From NCBI RefSeq assembly GCF_019429625.1, contig NZ_JAHXRW010000002.1:1-64000 (forward strand): 64,000 nucleotides of DNA. Reading direction: 5' to 3'. The number at the start of each line of letters is the position of its first letter. Positions within the stretch are counted from its first letter, which is position 1. A program made the position numbers and the translations under genes. Below, piece by piece: positions 7,818 to 17,109 of this stretch. The stretch is from Celeribacter sp. PS-C1 (GTDB lineage: Bacteria; Pseudomonadota; Alphaproteobacteria; Rhodobacterales; Rhodobacteraceae). The notes under the pieces are model-generated. The model was not told the origin of the DNA, searched no databases, and worked only from the letters and a program-made list of their open reading frames with translations.

Positions 7818-9509
7818 ATGACACGACCAAAGAAAAGCCGCCCGGTCGCGCCGGATCGGCAGAGGCTCAAGATGCTCTTGGCCGGGGAAGGTCGCGCGAT
7901 CAAACTGGCGTCTTATATGACCGCTGTCTCGGCGCTCTTGTGGTTGCCGCAGGCGGCGTTCGTGGCGGGGGTATTCGCGCGGCTTTTGACGGGTGATGGC
8001 GGTGTCTCGGTTCTGATGGGCGTCATCGCCTTTCTGGGATTTGCGGCGCTGCGTCTGATGCTCAATTATCTCGCCGAAGGCCTGTTGTTTCGCGCGGGTC
8101 AGAACATTGTCACCCGGACACGGCAGGAAATTTTGGCGCGCGAAGCGAACAGCCTTGGCACCTCGCTCCTGGGCGGACCCGGCGCGTTGGCCGCCTTGGC
8201 GGGCGAAAAACTCGACGCGTTGTTGCCCTATATCACCCGCTATGCCCCCGCGCAGACCCGCGTGATGACGGTGCCCTTCGCGATCCTTGCGCTTGCCTTT
8301 TGGCAAAGCTGGGCCGTGGGGCTGGTGTTTGTCATTGCTGGCCCTCTGATCCCATTGTTTATGGCGCTGGTGGGCTATGCCGCCAAGGAAGCCTCTGAGC
8401 ACCAGATGCAGGAGATCGGCTCTCTGGGCGATCTTTTGGTGGACCGGCTCGCCGCCCTTGCGGACATCCGTCTCCTGGGCGCGGCGCCGCGTCTAATCGA
8501 GCGGTTTGAGTTGGCCGCAGACGATCTGCGCGACCGTACTATGGCCGTTTTGCGTATTGCGTTCCTGTCCTCGACTGTATTGGAACTGTTCGCCGCCTTG
8601 GGCGTCGCGATGGTCGCCGTCTGGGTCGGGTTTTCGCTTTTGGGAGAGTTGAACTGGGGCGCTTGGGGCGGCGGCATCACACCTTGGGGCGGGATTTTCC
8701 TTTTGCTGCTGGCGCCCGATTATTTCCAGCCACTGCGCGATCTCTCCGCCGCTTGGCATGACAAAGCCGCAGCGCTGGCCGTGGCGGGCGAATTGGACCA
8801 ATGGCAAGCCCATGAGGCCGAGACGCTTTTGGGCACCGGCGACAAGGTCGCGCCGCTCGCGGGGCCCGCCCATATCCGCACCTCGGGTCTTTCGGTGACG
8901 CGGGGCAGCCGGGTGATTGCCTATCCCGATGCCGAAATCCTCCCCGGCGCGCGGGTGGCCCTTTCCGGTCCGTCAGGGGTGGGCAAAACCACGCTTTTGC
9001 GGTTGTTGGCGGGGCTGGAACGGCCCAACTCCGGTATGGTTGACGTTGCCGGGCGGCAGCTTTCCGACGACACCGCCGACGCTTGGCGCGCGCGCCTTGG
9101 CTGGATGCCGCAGGCGCCGATGTTCTTGGGTCGCTCACTACGCCACAACATCGCTTTCGGCGCGCCTTTGAGCGCCGAGTTGATCTCCGACGCTGCGCTG
9201 AAGCAGGTGCTCGCGGCCCTGCCAAAGGGCGATCTGACCATTTTGGGTGAGACAGGTGGCGGGCTGTCGGGCGGCGAAGCGCGCCGCGTGATGCTCGCCC
9301 GTGCTTTGGCCGCTCACCCCGATGTGGTGCTCGCTGACGAGCCGACCGCAGACCTTGATCATGAGACCGCTGACCGGGTGACCGAGGCGCTTTTGGCGCT
9401 GGCGGATCGCGGCGCGACCCTGATCGTTGCCACCCATGATGCGCGGCTCATCGCCCGAATGGATCAGGTGATCGAGATTGCGCCAGAAGGGGAACGCGCC
9501 CATGGCTAA
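7818..9509 (+). CDS. cydD: heterodimeric ABC exporter subunit CydD
   Basis: A 563-residue fusion of an exporter membrane domain (about six hydrophobic segments in residues 25-290) and an ATPase. It has Walker A GPSGVGKTT (about 388), signature LSGGEARRV and Walker B VVLADEPTADLD. CydDC exports thiols or haem-related reductant and is needed to assemble cytochrome bd. I chose the ATG at 7818 (MTRPKKSRPVAP) because it gives the usual length. The frame is open to 7650, but that extension is unlike the family. Confidence 0.87.
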   Translation: MTRPKKSRPVAPDRQRLKMLLAGEGRAIKLASYMTAVSALLWLPQAAFVAGVFARLLTGDGGVSVLMGVIAFLGFAALRLMLNYLAEGLLFRAGQNIVTRTRQEILAREANSLGTSLLGGPGALAALAGEKLDALLPYITRYAPAQTRVMTVPFAILALAFWQSWAVGLVFVIAGPLIPLFMALVGYAAKEASEHQMQEIGSLGDLLVDRLAALADIRLLGAAPRLIERFELAADDLRDRTMAVLRIAFLSSTVLELFAALGVAMVAVWVGFSLLGELNWGAWGGGITPWGGIFLLLLAPDYFQPLRDLSAAWHDKAAALAVAGELDQWQAHEAETLLGTGDKVAPLAGPAHIRTSGLSVTRGSRVIAYPDAEILPGARVALSGPSGVGKTTLLRLLAGLERPNSGMVDVAGRQLSDDTADAWRARLGWMPQAPMFLGRSLRHNIAFGAPLSAELISDAALKQVLAALPKGDLTILGETGGGLSGGEARRVMLARALAAHPDVVLADEPTADLDHETADRVTEALLALADRGATLIVATHDARLIARMDQVIEIAPEGERAHG

Positions 9510-11127
9510 GCTCTGGCATATCTTCCGCCTCATGATGCAGGGCGAGCGCAAATCTTTGCTGCGCGGGCTGGCCCTTTCCGCGCTGGTCCTGATCATGGGC
9601 GCGTCCTTGTTGGGCCTCTCGGGCTGGTTCATTGTCGCGGCCTCTGCGGCGGGGCTCGTTGGCACAGGCGCCGTCTTCGACGTCTTCCGCCCCTCCGCTA
9701 TGGTGCGCTTTCTGGCGATCACCCGCACGGCAACCCGCTACGGAGAGCGTGTGCTCACCCATGATGCGACGCTGAGAGCCTTGGCCAAGCTGCGAGTCAC
9801 GCTTTTGGCGGCGCTCTCGACCCGGTCGCATGACCGTTTGATCCGGCTAAGAGGTGCGCAGGCGCTGAACCGGATTGTGGCCGATGTCGATGCGCTGGAC
9901 GGTGTGCCCTTGCGGCTGTTCCTGCCGCTGATCGCCGGTGGCGCGACGCAGGTATTGGCCTTGGTGGTCCTGTCCTGGTTGGTCGATTGGCGGGTGGCCG
10001 TGGCGATTTTCGGGATTTTCACCCTCGGCGGCATCGGCGTGGTGCTATGGGGCGTGTTGCGGGCGCGGGTGCCTTCGCGTCGTGCGGAAAGTGCTGCGCA
10101 GGCCTTTCGGGCCCGCTTTATCGATCTCGTGACCACCCGCGAAGACCTCGCGCTTTATGGCCAATTGCCGGATCAGGTTGCGGCCTGCCGCGACGCCGAG
10201 ACTCGGCGTCAAACGGCGGCCACCATGACCGATCTGCGTGAGCGTCAGGCAGGCGCTGCGCTCATGGTGGTCTCTGCTCTGGCGGCGGCCTCTGCGCTTT
10301 GGATCGGTGGCACGCTGGCGGCGGCCGGCGAGATTACGCCGGCGCGGGCAGCCATAGGGTTTTTCACGGCGCTGGCATTGATGGAAACTGTGGCGCCTCT
10401 GCGGCGCGCGGTGGCGGAGATGGGGCGGATGGTTGGGGCCGCCCGTCGTGTGACGGCGCAGACCGAGATGTCAGATTTGCCTGACGCTTTGCCTTGGCCG
10501 CAAGGGCCACAGAGTCTGACATTTTCTTCTGTGACCTTCGCGCGCGGCACAGCGCGGCCAGTTTTGTCCGATTTCAACCTCACCGTCGCGCCCGGTGAAT
10601 GGGTCGCGCTTAAAGGGCCGTCGGGTGTGGGGAAAAGCACGGTTTTGTTGCTCGCTGCCGGAGCTTTGCGTCCTGTGAAGGGAACAGTCAGCCTGAATGA
10701 TCACGCCGTTATGGAATTTTCACCCGGTGCCACAACATTGGTGGGGCAGCGGGCGGCGCTGATTCAGGGGACGATTGCGGAGAACTTGCGTCTTGCCGCA
10801 CCAGAGGCGACGGATGAGGCGCTGTGGGCGGCGCTTGAGGCGACGGCTTTGCAGGATGTTGTGGCGGGCAAGGGCGGATTGGATGCGCGTTTGGGGCCAC
10901 GTGGCGCGGGGCTTTCGGGTGGCGAAACCCGGCGTCTGGTTTTGGCGCGGGCGATCTTGCGGCAACCCTCTGTGTTGCTCTTGGATGAGCCGACCGAGGG
11001 GCTCGACGCAGAAACCTCGGATCGGGTGCTGGCGGGAATTCGTGCGGCCCTTCCTCAAGCTGCGGTGTTGGTCGCTGCGCATCGGGCGGAAGAGCAGGGG
11101 GCGGCAGACCGGATTCTGTCGCTCTGA
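9502..11127 (+). CDS. cydC: heterodimeric ABC exporter subunit CydC
   Basis: The 541-residue partner of CydD. The N-terminal MAKLWHIFRLMMQGERKSLL and LLGLSGWFIVAASAAGL are typical of CydC. The ATPase domain has GPSGVGKST (about residue 373), LSGGETRRL and LLLDEPTEGLD. The ATG at 9502 overlaps the cydD stop by 8 nt, so the two are translationally coupled. The 242-bp gap to cydA holds the FNR box. Confidence 0.9.
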   Translation: MAKLWHIFRLMMQGERKSLLRGLALSALVLIMGASLLGLSGWFIVAASAAGLVGTGAVFDVFRPSAMVRFLAITRTATRYGERVLTHDATLRALAKLRVTLLAALSTRSHDRLIRLRGAQALNRIVADVDALDGVPLRLFLPLIAGGATQVLALVVLSWLVDWRVAVAIFGIFTLGGIGVVLWGVLRARVPSRRAESAAQAFRARFIDLVTTREDLALYGQLPDQVAACRDAETRRQTAATMTDLRERQAGAALMVVSALAAASALWIGGTLAAAGEITPARAAIGFFTALALMETVAPLRRAVAEMGRMVGAARRVTAQTEMSDLPDALPWPQGPQSLTFSSVTFARGTARPVLSDFNLTVAPGEWVALKGPSGVGKSTVLLLAAGALRPVKGTVSLNDHAVMEFSPGATTLVGQRAALIQGTIAENLRLAAPEATDEALWAALEATALQDVVAGKGGLDARLGPRGAGLSGGETRRLVLARAILRQPSVLLLDEPTEGLDAETSDRVLAGIRAALPQAAVLVAAHRAEEQGAADRILSL

Positions 11128-11269
11128 GTCGGCAAGGCGGTCGTCCAGACACGTCTCAGACAAACTCTCACGCGTAAGTGATCGCGAAGCCCCTGAAAAC
11201 GCGCCCAAAACGCGGGGGCGCGCCGCCATGTCGCGGTCACATTAAGATACATCTGGAATATTGCATTTA

Positions 11270-11283
11270 TTGACATGGGTCAA
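11270..11283. promoter_or_regulatory. FNR/FnrL box upstream of cydA
   Basis: TTGACATGGGTCAA is a perfect dyad of the FNR form TTGAC-N4-GTCAA, centred about 93 bp before the cydA ATG. FNR-type oxygen sensors commonly control bd oxidase genes, so cydABX is likely induced when oxygen is low. The gap 11128-11369 holds no gene. Confidence 0.75.
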
Positions 11284-11369
11284 AGCACCCAAGCCTGTGG
11301 CGTTTTAAGTCGAGGCCACAAACATGCATCTGCGAGACATCTTTTCTCGCGCAGAAGGAGCAAGGGAAC

Positions 11370-12971
11370 ATGGAGTTCGGACTAGTTGAGCTGTCGCGCC
11401 TGCAATTCGCGATGACAGCCATGTACCACTTTCTCTTCGTGCCGCTGACGCTTGGTCTATCGATCATCGTGGCGATCATGGAGACGGTCTATGTCATGAC
11501 CGGCCGACCGATTTGGCGGCAAATGACGAAATTCTGGGCCACGCTGTTCGGGATCAACTTTGTGTTAGGCGTCGCGACGGGCATCACGATGGAGTTCCAG
11601 TTCGGCATGAACTGGTCCTACTACAGCCACTACGTCGGTGATATTTTCGGCGCACCGCTGGCCATCGAGGGGCTCATGGCCTTCTTCATGGAAGCGACCT
11701 TTGTGGGTCTCATGTTCTTTGGCTGGGATAAACTGTCGAAAGTGGCACATATGATTGTCACCTGGCTGGTGGCCATTGGGTCGAACTTTTCCGCGCTCTG
11801 GATTCTTATCGCGAACGGCTGGATGCAGAACCCGGTGGGGGCCGAGTTCAACCCGGACACCATGCGGATGGAGATGACCAACTTCTTCGAAGTGGTCTTT
11901 AACGAAGTGGCACAGGCCAAATTCGTGCACACCGTGTCCGCCGGTTATGTGACGGCCTCGGTTTTCGTGCTGGGTGTCTCTGCCTGGTATCTGCTTAAAG
12001 GTCGCCACACCGAGCTGGCCCGTCGCTCCATCGCGATTGCGGCCGCGTTTGGTCTGGCTTCGGCCTTCTCAGTTGTCATTCTGGGCGATGAGTCGGGCTA
12101 CAACGCCACGCATACTCAGAAAATGAAACTCGCAGCCATCGAAGGCATGTGGGAAACCCAAGAAGCCCCGGCCTCTTTTACCCTCGTCGGTATCCCGGAT
12201 CGCGAAGCGCGTGAGACGCATTACGCCATTCACATTCCTTTCGCGATGGGTCTGATCGGCACGCGGTCTCTGACAGATGAAATTCCCGGCGTGGATCAAC
12301 TTGTGGCGGAAGCCAATGAGAAAATCCGGTCTGGTATCATTGCTTATGATGCGCTGATGACGATCCGTTCCGAACGTGATGCGACGCCCGCCGAAGTGCG
12401 CGCCACTTTTGAAGAGCATTCCGCCGATCTCGGCTTTGCCATGCTCTTGAAGCGCTATGTCGAAGATCCGCGTGAGGCGACGGACGAACAGATTGCCATG
12501 GCGGCGGATGACACGGTTCCGGGCGTCGGGCCGCTGTTTTGGGCCTTCCGCATCATGGTGGGGCTGGGCTTTAGCTTCATCGCGGTGATGCTCTACTTCT
12601 TCTACCGCACCTCGTTTAAAGGCATGCAATACCCGCGCTGGGCGCTGCGTGCTGCGGTGATCATCATTCCGGCACCGTGGATTGCCGCGGAGCTTGGATG
12701 GTTCGTGGCCGAGTTCGGGCGGCAGCCCTGGACGGTGGACGGCGTCTTGCCGACCGCGCTCTCGGCCTCGCATCTGTCGATCACCGATCTGCTGATCACG
12801 CTTGCTGGCTTTGTGATCTTCTATTCGGTGCTCTTCGTGATCGAGATGAGCCTGATGATCAAATACATCAAAAAAGGTCCGTATATGGATGTCGAGGAAA
12901 CGGATGTGTGGATGGAACGCCACGCTGACCGCCTGAGCTCCAATGATCCGGCCCTCAAACCTGCGGAGTAA
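11370..12971 (+). CDS. cydA: cytochrome bd ubiquinol oxidase subunit I
   Basis: A 533-residue membrane protein. The N-terminal region has the haem-ligand histidine context FAMTAMYHFLFVPLTLG (residues about 14-30), and the conserved GWFVAEFGRQPW (about 445) is intact. The long segment between residues about 250 and 390 matches the long-type quinol loop. It oxidises quinol and reduces O2 with high affinity in the inner membrane. AAGGAG lies upstream of the ATG. cydB and cydX follow. Confidence 0.95.
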   Translation: MEFGLVELSRLQFAMTAMYHFLFVPLTLGLSIIVAIMETVYVMTGRPIWRQMTKFWATLFGINFVLGVATGITMEFQFGMNWSYYSHYVGDIFGAPLAIEGLMAFFMEATFVGLMFFGWDKLSKVAHMIVTWLVAIGSNFSALWILIANGWMQNPVGAEFNPDTMRMEMTNFFEVVFNEVAQAKFVHTVSAGYVTASVFVLGVSAWYLLKGRHTELARRSIAIAAAFGLASAFSVVILGDESGYNATHTQKMKLAAIEGMWETQEAPASFTLVGIPDREARETHYAIHIPFAMGLIGTRSLTDEIPGVDQLVAEANEKIRSGIIAYDALMTIRSERDATPAEVRATFEEHSADLGFAMLLKRYVEDPREATDEQIAMAADDTVPGVGPLFWAFRIMVGLGFSFIAVMLYFFYRTSFKGMQYPRWALRAAVIIIPAPWIAAELGWFVAEFGRQPWTVDGVLPTALSASHLSITDLLITLAGFVIFYSVLFVIEMSLMIKYIKKGPYMDVEETDVWMERHADRLSSNDPALKPAE

Positions 12972-12977
12972 CCTACG

Positions 12978-14141
12978 ATGATCCTGCATGAATTCATGAC
13001 TTTCGAAGTCCTCCGCGTGATCTGGTGGTTGCTTCTGGGCGTCCTTTTGATCGGGTTTGCACTAACCGACGGGTTCGATATGGGCGTGGGCGCATTGCTC
13101 CCGTTCGTGGGCAAGACCGACAAAGAACGCCGCATCGTGATCAACACCATTGGCCCCGTTTGGGAAGGCAATCAGGTGTGGTTCATCCTCGGTGGGGGGG
13201 CGATTTTCGCCGCCTGGCCGCCGCTTTATGCGGTGTCTTTCTCGGGGTTCTATCTTGCGATGTTCCTTGTGCTGGCCGCGCTCATCCTGCGTCCCGTGGG
13301 CTTTAAATACCGCTCCAAACGCGAAAGCGCGCGGTGGCGGAGCAACTGGGACTGGGCGCTCTTCGTGGGCGGTGCGGTTCCGGCGCTGATCTTTGGTGTC
13401 GCCGTGGGCAATGTGTTGCAAGGCGTGCCGTTTCACCTGACCCCTGATCTCTTGATGCCGCGTTATGATGGCAACGCGATCATGAAACTCTTGGGCCTAT
13501 TGAACCCCTTCGCGCTGCTGGCCGGCGTTGTGTCGCTCTCCATGCTCTTGATGCATGGTGCAGCTTGGCTCGGCCTCAAAACGGAAGGCGCCGTTCAACA
13601 GCGGGCGCAAAAGATCGGCACCGTTGCGGGTCTCGTGGCCGCTGTCTCCTACGCTTTGGCTGGGCTGTGGCTCGCGATGGGCATCGACGGCTACCAGATC
13701 GTCGGTGAGGTAGTGAAAGACGGTCCGTCGAACCCGCTTTACTCAGAAGTGGCCCATGGTGGCTCCTGGATGGCGGCCTATTCCGACCGTCCATGGATCG
13801 CGATCGCGCCGGTGATGGCCTTTGTTGGTATCGCCATGGCCGTGATGGGTTTGCGCAAGGGCAAAGAGGTCTCGACGCTTCTGTGGTCGAAGCTGGGCAT
13901 CACCGGGATCATTTCTTCGGTCGGCTTGACGATGTTCCCCTTCATCTTGCCCTCCACCGTCGATCCCAACAGCTCACTCACCGTCTGGGACAGCTCCAGC
14001 TCGCACCTGACGCTCTTTGTGATGCTGATCTGTGCGATCATCTTCATGCCGATCATCCTCGCTTATACCTCCTGGGTCTACAAAGTGCTCTGGGGCAAGG
14101 TCACCGAGGATGAACTCGACAACAACGCTCAAAGCTACTGA
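12978..14141 (+). CDS. cydB: cytochrome bd ubiquinol oxidase subunit II
   Basis: A 387-residue multi-pass protein with the CydB start LRVIWWLLLGVLLIGFALTD and GFDMGVGALLPF. It also has the conserved GPVWEGNQVW (residues about 54-63) and FPFILPSTVDPNSSLTVWD. It pairs with CydA and lies 6 nt downstream of it. The length is usual for E. coli-type CydB. Confidence 0.95.
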   Translation: MILHEFMTFEVLRVIWWLLLGVLLIGFALTDGFDMGVGALLPFVGKTDKERRIVINTIGPVWEGNQVWFILGGGAIFAAWPPLYAVSFSGFYLAMFLVLAALILRPVGFKYRSKRESARWRSNWDWALFVGGAVPALIFGVAVGNVLQGVPFHLTPDLLMPRYDGNAIMKLLGLLNPFALLAGVVSLSMLLMHGAAWLGLKTEGAVQQRAQKIGTVAGLVAAVSYALAGLWLAMGIDGYQIVGEVVKDGPSNPLYSEVAHGGSWMAAYSDRPWIAIAPVMAFVGIAMAVMGLRKGKEVSTLLWSKLGITGIISSVGLTMFPFILPSTVDPNSSLTVWDSSSSHLTLFVMLICAIIFMPIILAYTSWVYKVLWGKVTEDELDNNAQSY

Positions 14142-14154
14142 GAAAGGACCGATT

Positions 14155-14277
14155 ATGTGGTATTTCGCTTGGATCCTTGGTCTCCCGCTGGCCGCCATGT
14201 TCGCTGTTCTCAATGCGATGTGGCTTGAAATGCGCGAAGATGCGCGTCTCGCGGACGAGCACGACAACCAACCCTGA
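14155..14277 (+). CDS. cydX: cytochrome bd small subunit CydX (YbgT-like)
   Basis: A 40-residue single-pass membrane protein. It begins MWYFAWILGLPLAAMFAVLN and continues with AMWLEMREDAR; the W-Y-F-A-W-I-L-G start is characteristic of CydX. It stabilises the CydAB haem site. It lies 13 nt after cydB with an AGAAAGGACC ribosome site. It is easily missed because of its size. Confidence 0.9.
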   Translation: MWYFAWILGLPLAAMFAVLNAMWLEMREDARLADEHDNQP

Positions 14278-14298
14278 GACACCGCCTGACAAAAGGTT

Positions 14299-14387
14299 GG
14301 CAAGGTCATTCGACCTGACCTTGCCGAACCCGCTTTCGTCCCTTCAGGTGGCCTGCTCCGGGGAGGATGTTCCACCGTCCCCGGAGC
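14299..14387. terminator. two hairpins downstream of cydABX
   Basis: GGCAAGGTCA (14299-14308) pairs with TGACCTTGCC (14316-14325), and GCTCCGGGGA (14355-14364) pairs with TCCCCGGAGC (14378-14387). Both are perfect 10-bp stems. Neither has a strong T-run, so they may be Rho-assisted ends or mRNA-protecting structures. Confidence 0.5.
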
Positions 14388-14437
14388 GCCTTACATCCAA
14401 CTTTTCCGCCCGTTGGCGGAATTTTCCGCACCAAATG

Positions 14438-14455
14438 CATTCAAACATATGCATA
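14438..14455. promoter_or_regulatory. 18-bp motif shared with the RND efflux promoter
   Basis: Read on the minus strand this is TATGCA-N6-TGAATG. The same TATGCA-N6-TGAATG occurs on the plus strand at 22066-22083. Both copies end about 35 bp before their start codons (14490 and 22119). It is an imperfect dyad of a size suited to ArsR/BigR-type sulfide-sensing repressors, but the factor is not identified. Confidence 0.45.
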
Positions 14456-14489
14456 ATAATGTTTGATTTGCGAAGAAATGGAGAGAGAC

Positions 14490-15806
14490 ATGAACTCACC
14501 CAATTCCCCACAGATCGGTCGCCGGGGTTTCCTCGGCCTGGCCGCAGGGGCCACGGCACTCGCCGCCACCTCAGGCGAGGTCCGCGCCGCCAGCATTCCG
14601 ACCAAGGCCAAGATCGTCATCATCGGCGCAGGCGCAGGCGGCACCGCGCTGGCGAACCGCCTCGTTGAGCGCCTTGAAGGCGCCCAGATCACCTTGATCG
14701 ACCCGCGCAAAGAGCACCTCTACCAACCCGGCCTGACCCTCGTCGCCGCCGGTCTCAAGCCCGCCAATTATGTTGTGTCCGAGACCACCGATTGGCTGCC
14801 GAAAGGTGTCACGCTCATTCCCGAAAAAGCCGCCGCTATTGACCCCGTCGCGAAAACCGTTTCGACCGAGGGTGGCCAAACGCTCTCCTACGATTTCCTC
14901 GTCGTGGCCCCCGGCCTGATCCTCGATCATGACGCCATCGAAGGGTTCTCCCTCGATATGGTCGGCGAAAACGGCATCGGCGCACTCTATGCTGGGCCGC
15001 AATATGCCGCTGCCACTTGGAAAGCCGCGTCGCAATTCATTGAGGAGGGCGGTCACGGCATCTTCACCCGTCCGGGCACCGAGATGAAATGCGCCGGTGC
15101 GCCTTTGAAACACACCTTCCTGATTGATGATCGTCTGCGGCGTGCGGGCAATCGTGGCAAGGCTGAGATCACCTATGGCGCCCATGATGGTGCGCTTTTT
15201 GGGGTGCCTATTGTGTCTGAGAAAGTCCGCATGCTGTTTCTCGACCGCGACATCGCGCCGGTCTATCAGCACACGGTGAAATCCATCGACGCGGGCGCGA
15301 AGCGTGTGACCTTTAACACCGCTGAAGGCGATCAGGAGATGGACTATGATTACATCCACCTGATCCCGCCGCAACGCGCGCCCGAGGTGATCCGTCAATC
15401 CGGCCTATCCTGGGCCGATAAGTGGACCGATCAGGGCTGGGTCGAATGCGATATGGCGACGCTCCAGCATCTGCGCTACCCGGAGATCTGGGCGCTGGGC
15501 GATGTCGCCGGTGTGCCAAAGGGCAAAACCGCCGCCTCCGTCAAATGGCAGGTGCCTGTGGTCGAGGACCAGATCGTCTCCGCCATCGCAGGCACAGAGC
15601 CGACCGAGACCTACGGTGGCTACACCTCCTGTCCGATGATCACCAAGATCGGCCGCGCGATGCTCGTGGAGTTCGATTACAACAACAACCTTTTGCCGTC
15701 CTTCGAAGGCATCATCCCGCCGCTCGAAGAGCTGTGGATTTCCTGGCTGATGAAAGAGGTGGCGTTGAAAGCCACCTACAACGCCATGCTGCGTGGCAAG
15801 GCTTAA
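14490..15806 (+). CDS. Tat-exported sulfide:quinone oxidoreductase-like flavoprotein
   Basis: A 438-residue FAD protein. It starts with a twin-arginine signal (GRRGFLGLAAGATALAA, residues about 11-27), then the dinucleotide fold IVIIGAGAGGTALANRL. Two cysteines sit in sulfide:quinone reductase contexts, EMKCAGAP and YTSCPMIT, and the second FAD motif WALGDVAG is present. These enzymes oxidise sulfide to sulfane sulfur and pass electrons to quinone. The Tat signal places it in the periplasm. A flavocytochrome c-type flavoprotein is the alternative, but no cytochrome gene is nearby. I chose the ATG at 14490 because it follows AGAGAGA and starts the signal. Confidence 0.82.
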   Translation: MNSPNSPQIGRRGFLGLAAGATALAATSGEVRAASIPTKAKIVIIGAGAGGTALANRLVERLEGAQITLIDPRKEHLYQPGLTLVAAGLKPANYVVSETTDWLPKGVTLIPEKAAAIDPVAKTVSTEGGQTLSYDFLVVAPGLILDHDAIEGFSLDMVGENGIGALYAGPQYAAATWKAASQFIEEGGHGIFTRPGTEMKCAGAPLKHTFLIDDRLRRAGNRGKAEITYGAHDGALFGVPIVSEKVRMLFLDRDIAPVYQHTVKSIDAGAKRVTFNTAEGDQEMDYDYIHLIPPQRAPEVIRQSGLSWADKWTDQGWVECDMATLQHLRYPEIWALGDVAGVPKGKTAASVKWQVPVVEDQIVSAIAGTEPTETYGGYTSCPMITKIGRAMLVEFDYNNNLLPSFEGIIPPLEELWISWLMKEVALKATYNAMLRGKA

Positions 15807-15818
15807 GGGAGAGCGACT

Positions 15819-16181
15819 ATGAAAGATCTGACGTTTCAAACCCTCATTGCCGTGTTCGAGGAGATTTTCGGGCGGGGGCTGTTCTGGACCATGGTGGTGG
15901 CCGCTGTCGTGGTGACACTGGCCTATCTCTATGTGCTGATCCGGGATCGGGCGGTGAGCTGGCGCAAATTCCTCTGGGCACAGCTGTCCATGCCGGTGGG
16001 CGCCGTTCTGGCCGTCTGGTTCGTCATGGCGATGACCCATTCTGCGCCCTCCGACATCGGGGGCGCGGTGGACCTCATCGTGTTCCTCGGCGTGGCCGTC
16101 ATGGGTGCGATCGGTATGGCGATCCTCGTCTACACGCTTGAGTCCCTTATCAAACCGCCAAAAACAAACAGCGAATCCTGA
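15819..16181 (+). CDS. DUF5368 membrane protein
   Basis: 120 residues with three predicted membrane helices (about 23-42, 53-75 and 82-104), recognised as the DUF5368 family of Rhodobacterales. Its function is unknown. It starts 12 nt after the sulfide oxidoreductase gene with an AAGGGAGAG ribosome site, so it is almost certainly co-transcribed. It may anchor or assist the flavoprotein or a related electron-transfer step. This is inferred from position. Confidence 0.7.
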   Translation: MKDLTFQTLIAVFEEIFGRGLFWTMVVAAVVVTLAYLYVLIRDRAVSWRKFLWAQLSMPVGAVLAVWFVMAMTHSAPSDIGGAVDLIVFLGVAVMGAIGMAILVYTLESLIKPPKTNSES

Positions 16182-16352
16182 AGCGCGTTTCGTTCCGAAT
16201 GCGCCAAAGGGTGGGCGCCTCCGGTGTGCGGATCGGGGGCGTCTCTTTGTATCAGGCATGACCCAATCCCGCGCAGTCCTTGGCGTTTTACTTTACATCA
16301 AGGGGCGGCTCCGGTAATCGCGGGGACGAAAAATAAAGGGTACGACCGGCTT

Positions 16353-17105
16353 ATGTGCGACACGTCCATCATCATTCCCTGCCGCAATGAGGCGGAAAAC
16401 ATCGGCGCTTTGCTCGACGAGATCACTGAGGCCTGTGCCGTGATCGGTCCGTTCGAAATCATCGTGATCGACGATAATTCCGATGACGGCATGGCCGATA
16501 TTCTGGCCCAGAGAATGGCCGTGATGCCGCATCTGCGGGTGATCCGCCACGACCGCTCCGGCGGGCAATCCGCGGGCGTCCACTCTGGTGTGCGCGCTGC
16601 GCGCGGCACGGTTTGCTGTACGCTTGATGGCGACGGCCAGAACCCGGGCACCGAAATCCCCAATATGATCGCGCCGTTCAGCGGCCCGAATGCCGCAAAC
16701 ATCGGTCTCGTCGCCGGTCAACGCGTTGGGCGTCAGGACACGTTCTCGAAACGCTATGCCTCGAAATTCGCCAATGCTCTGCGCGCGAAAATCCTGAAAG
16801 ACGGCACGCGCGACACCGGCTGCGGGCTCAAGGCGTTCCGCCGCGACGACTTCCTGAATCTGCCTTATTTCGATCACATGCACCGCTATCTGCCGGCGCT
16901 TTTTGCCCGCGATGGCTGGGAAATCGCCCATGTCGATGTGTCCCACCGTGCGCGCGGGGGCGGTCGGTCTCATTATTCGAACCTGCAACGCGGGCTTGTC
17001 GGCATCGTCGATCTGATCGGCGTGGCCTGGCTTTTGAAGCGCGGCAAGAAATCGCGTCCGACCGAAGTGACCCCGGCCGCCAATACGGCCCGCGCGGAGG
17101 GCTGA
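16353..17105 (+). CDS. family 2 glycosyltransferase (DPM1-like)
   Basis: A 250-residue GT-A enzyme. It begins TSIIIPCRNEAENIGALL, has the metal/nucleotide motif VIDDNSDDG (residues about 37-45) and TLDGDGQNP, and then RDTGCGLKAFRR as in polyprenyl-phosphate glycosyltransferases. It has no membrane anchor helices at the C-terminus. It probably loads a sugar onto a polyprenyl phosphate carrier. A LABN-domain protein and an ArnT-like enzyme follow, which suggests lipid A or envelope glycan modification. The reading frame is open further upstream, but the family start is at MCDTS. Confidence 0.8.
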   Translation: MCDTSIIIPCRNEAENIGALLDEITEACAVIGPFEIIVIDDNSDDGMADILAQRMAVMPHLRVIRHDRSGGQSAGVHSGVRAARGTVCCTLDGDGQNPGTEIPNMIAPFSGPNAANIGLVAGQRVGRQDTFSKRYASKFANALRAKILKDGTRDTGCGLKAFRRDDFLNLPYFDHMHRYLPALFARDGWEIAHVDVSHRARGGGRSHYSNLQRGLVGIVDLIGVAWLLKRGKKSRPTEVTPAANTARAEG

Positions 17106-17109
17106 GTCG

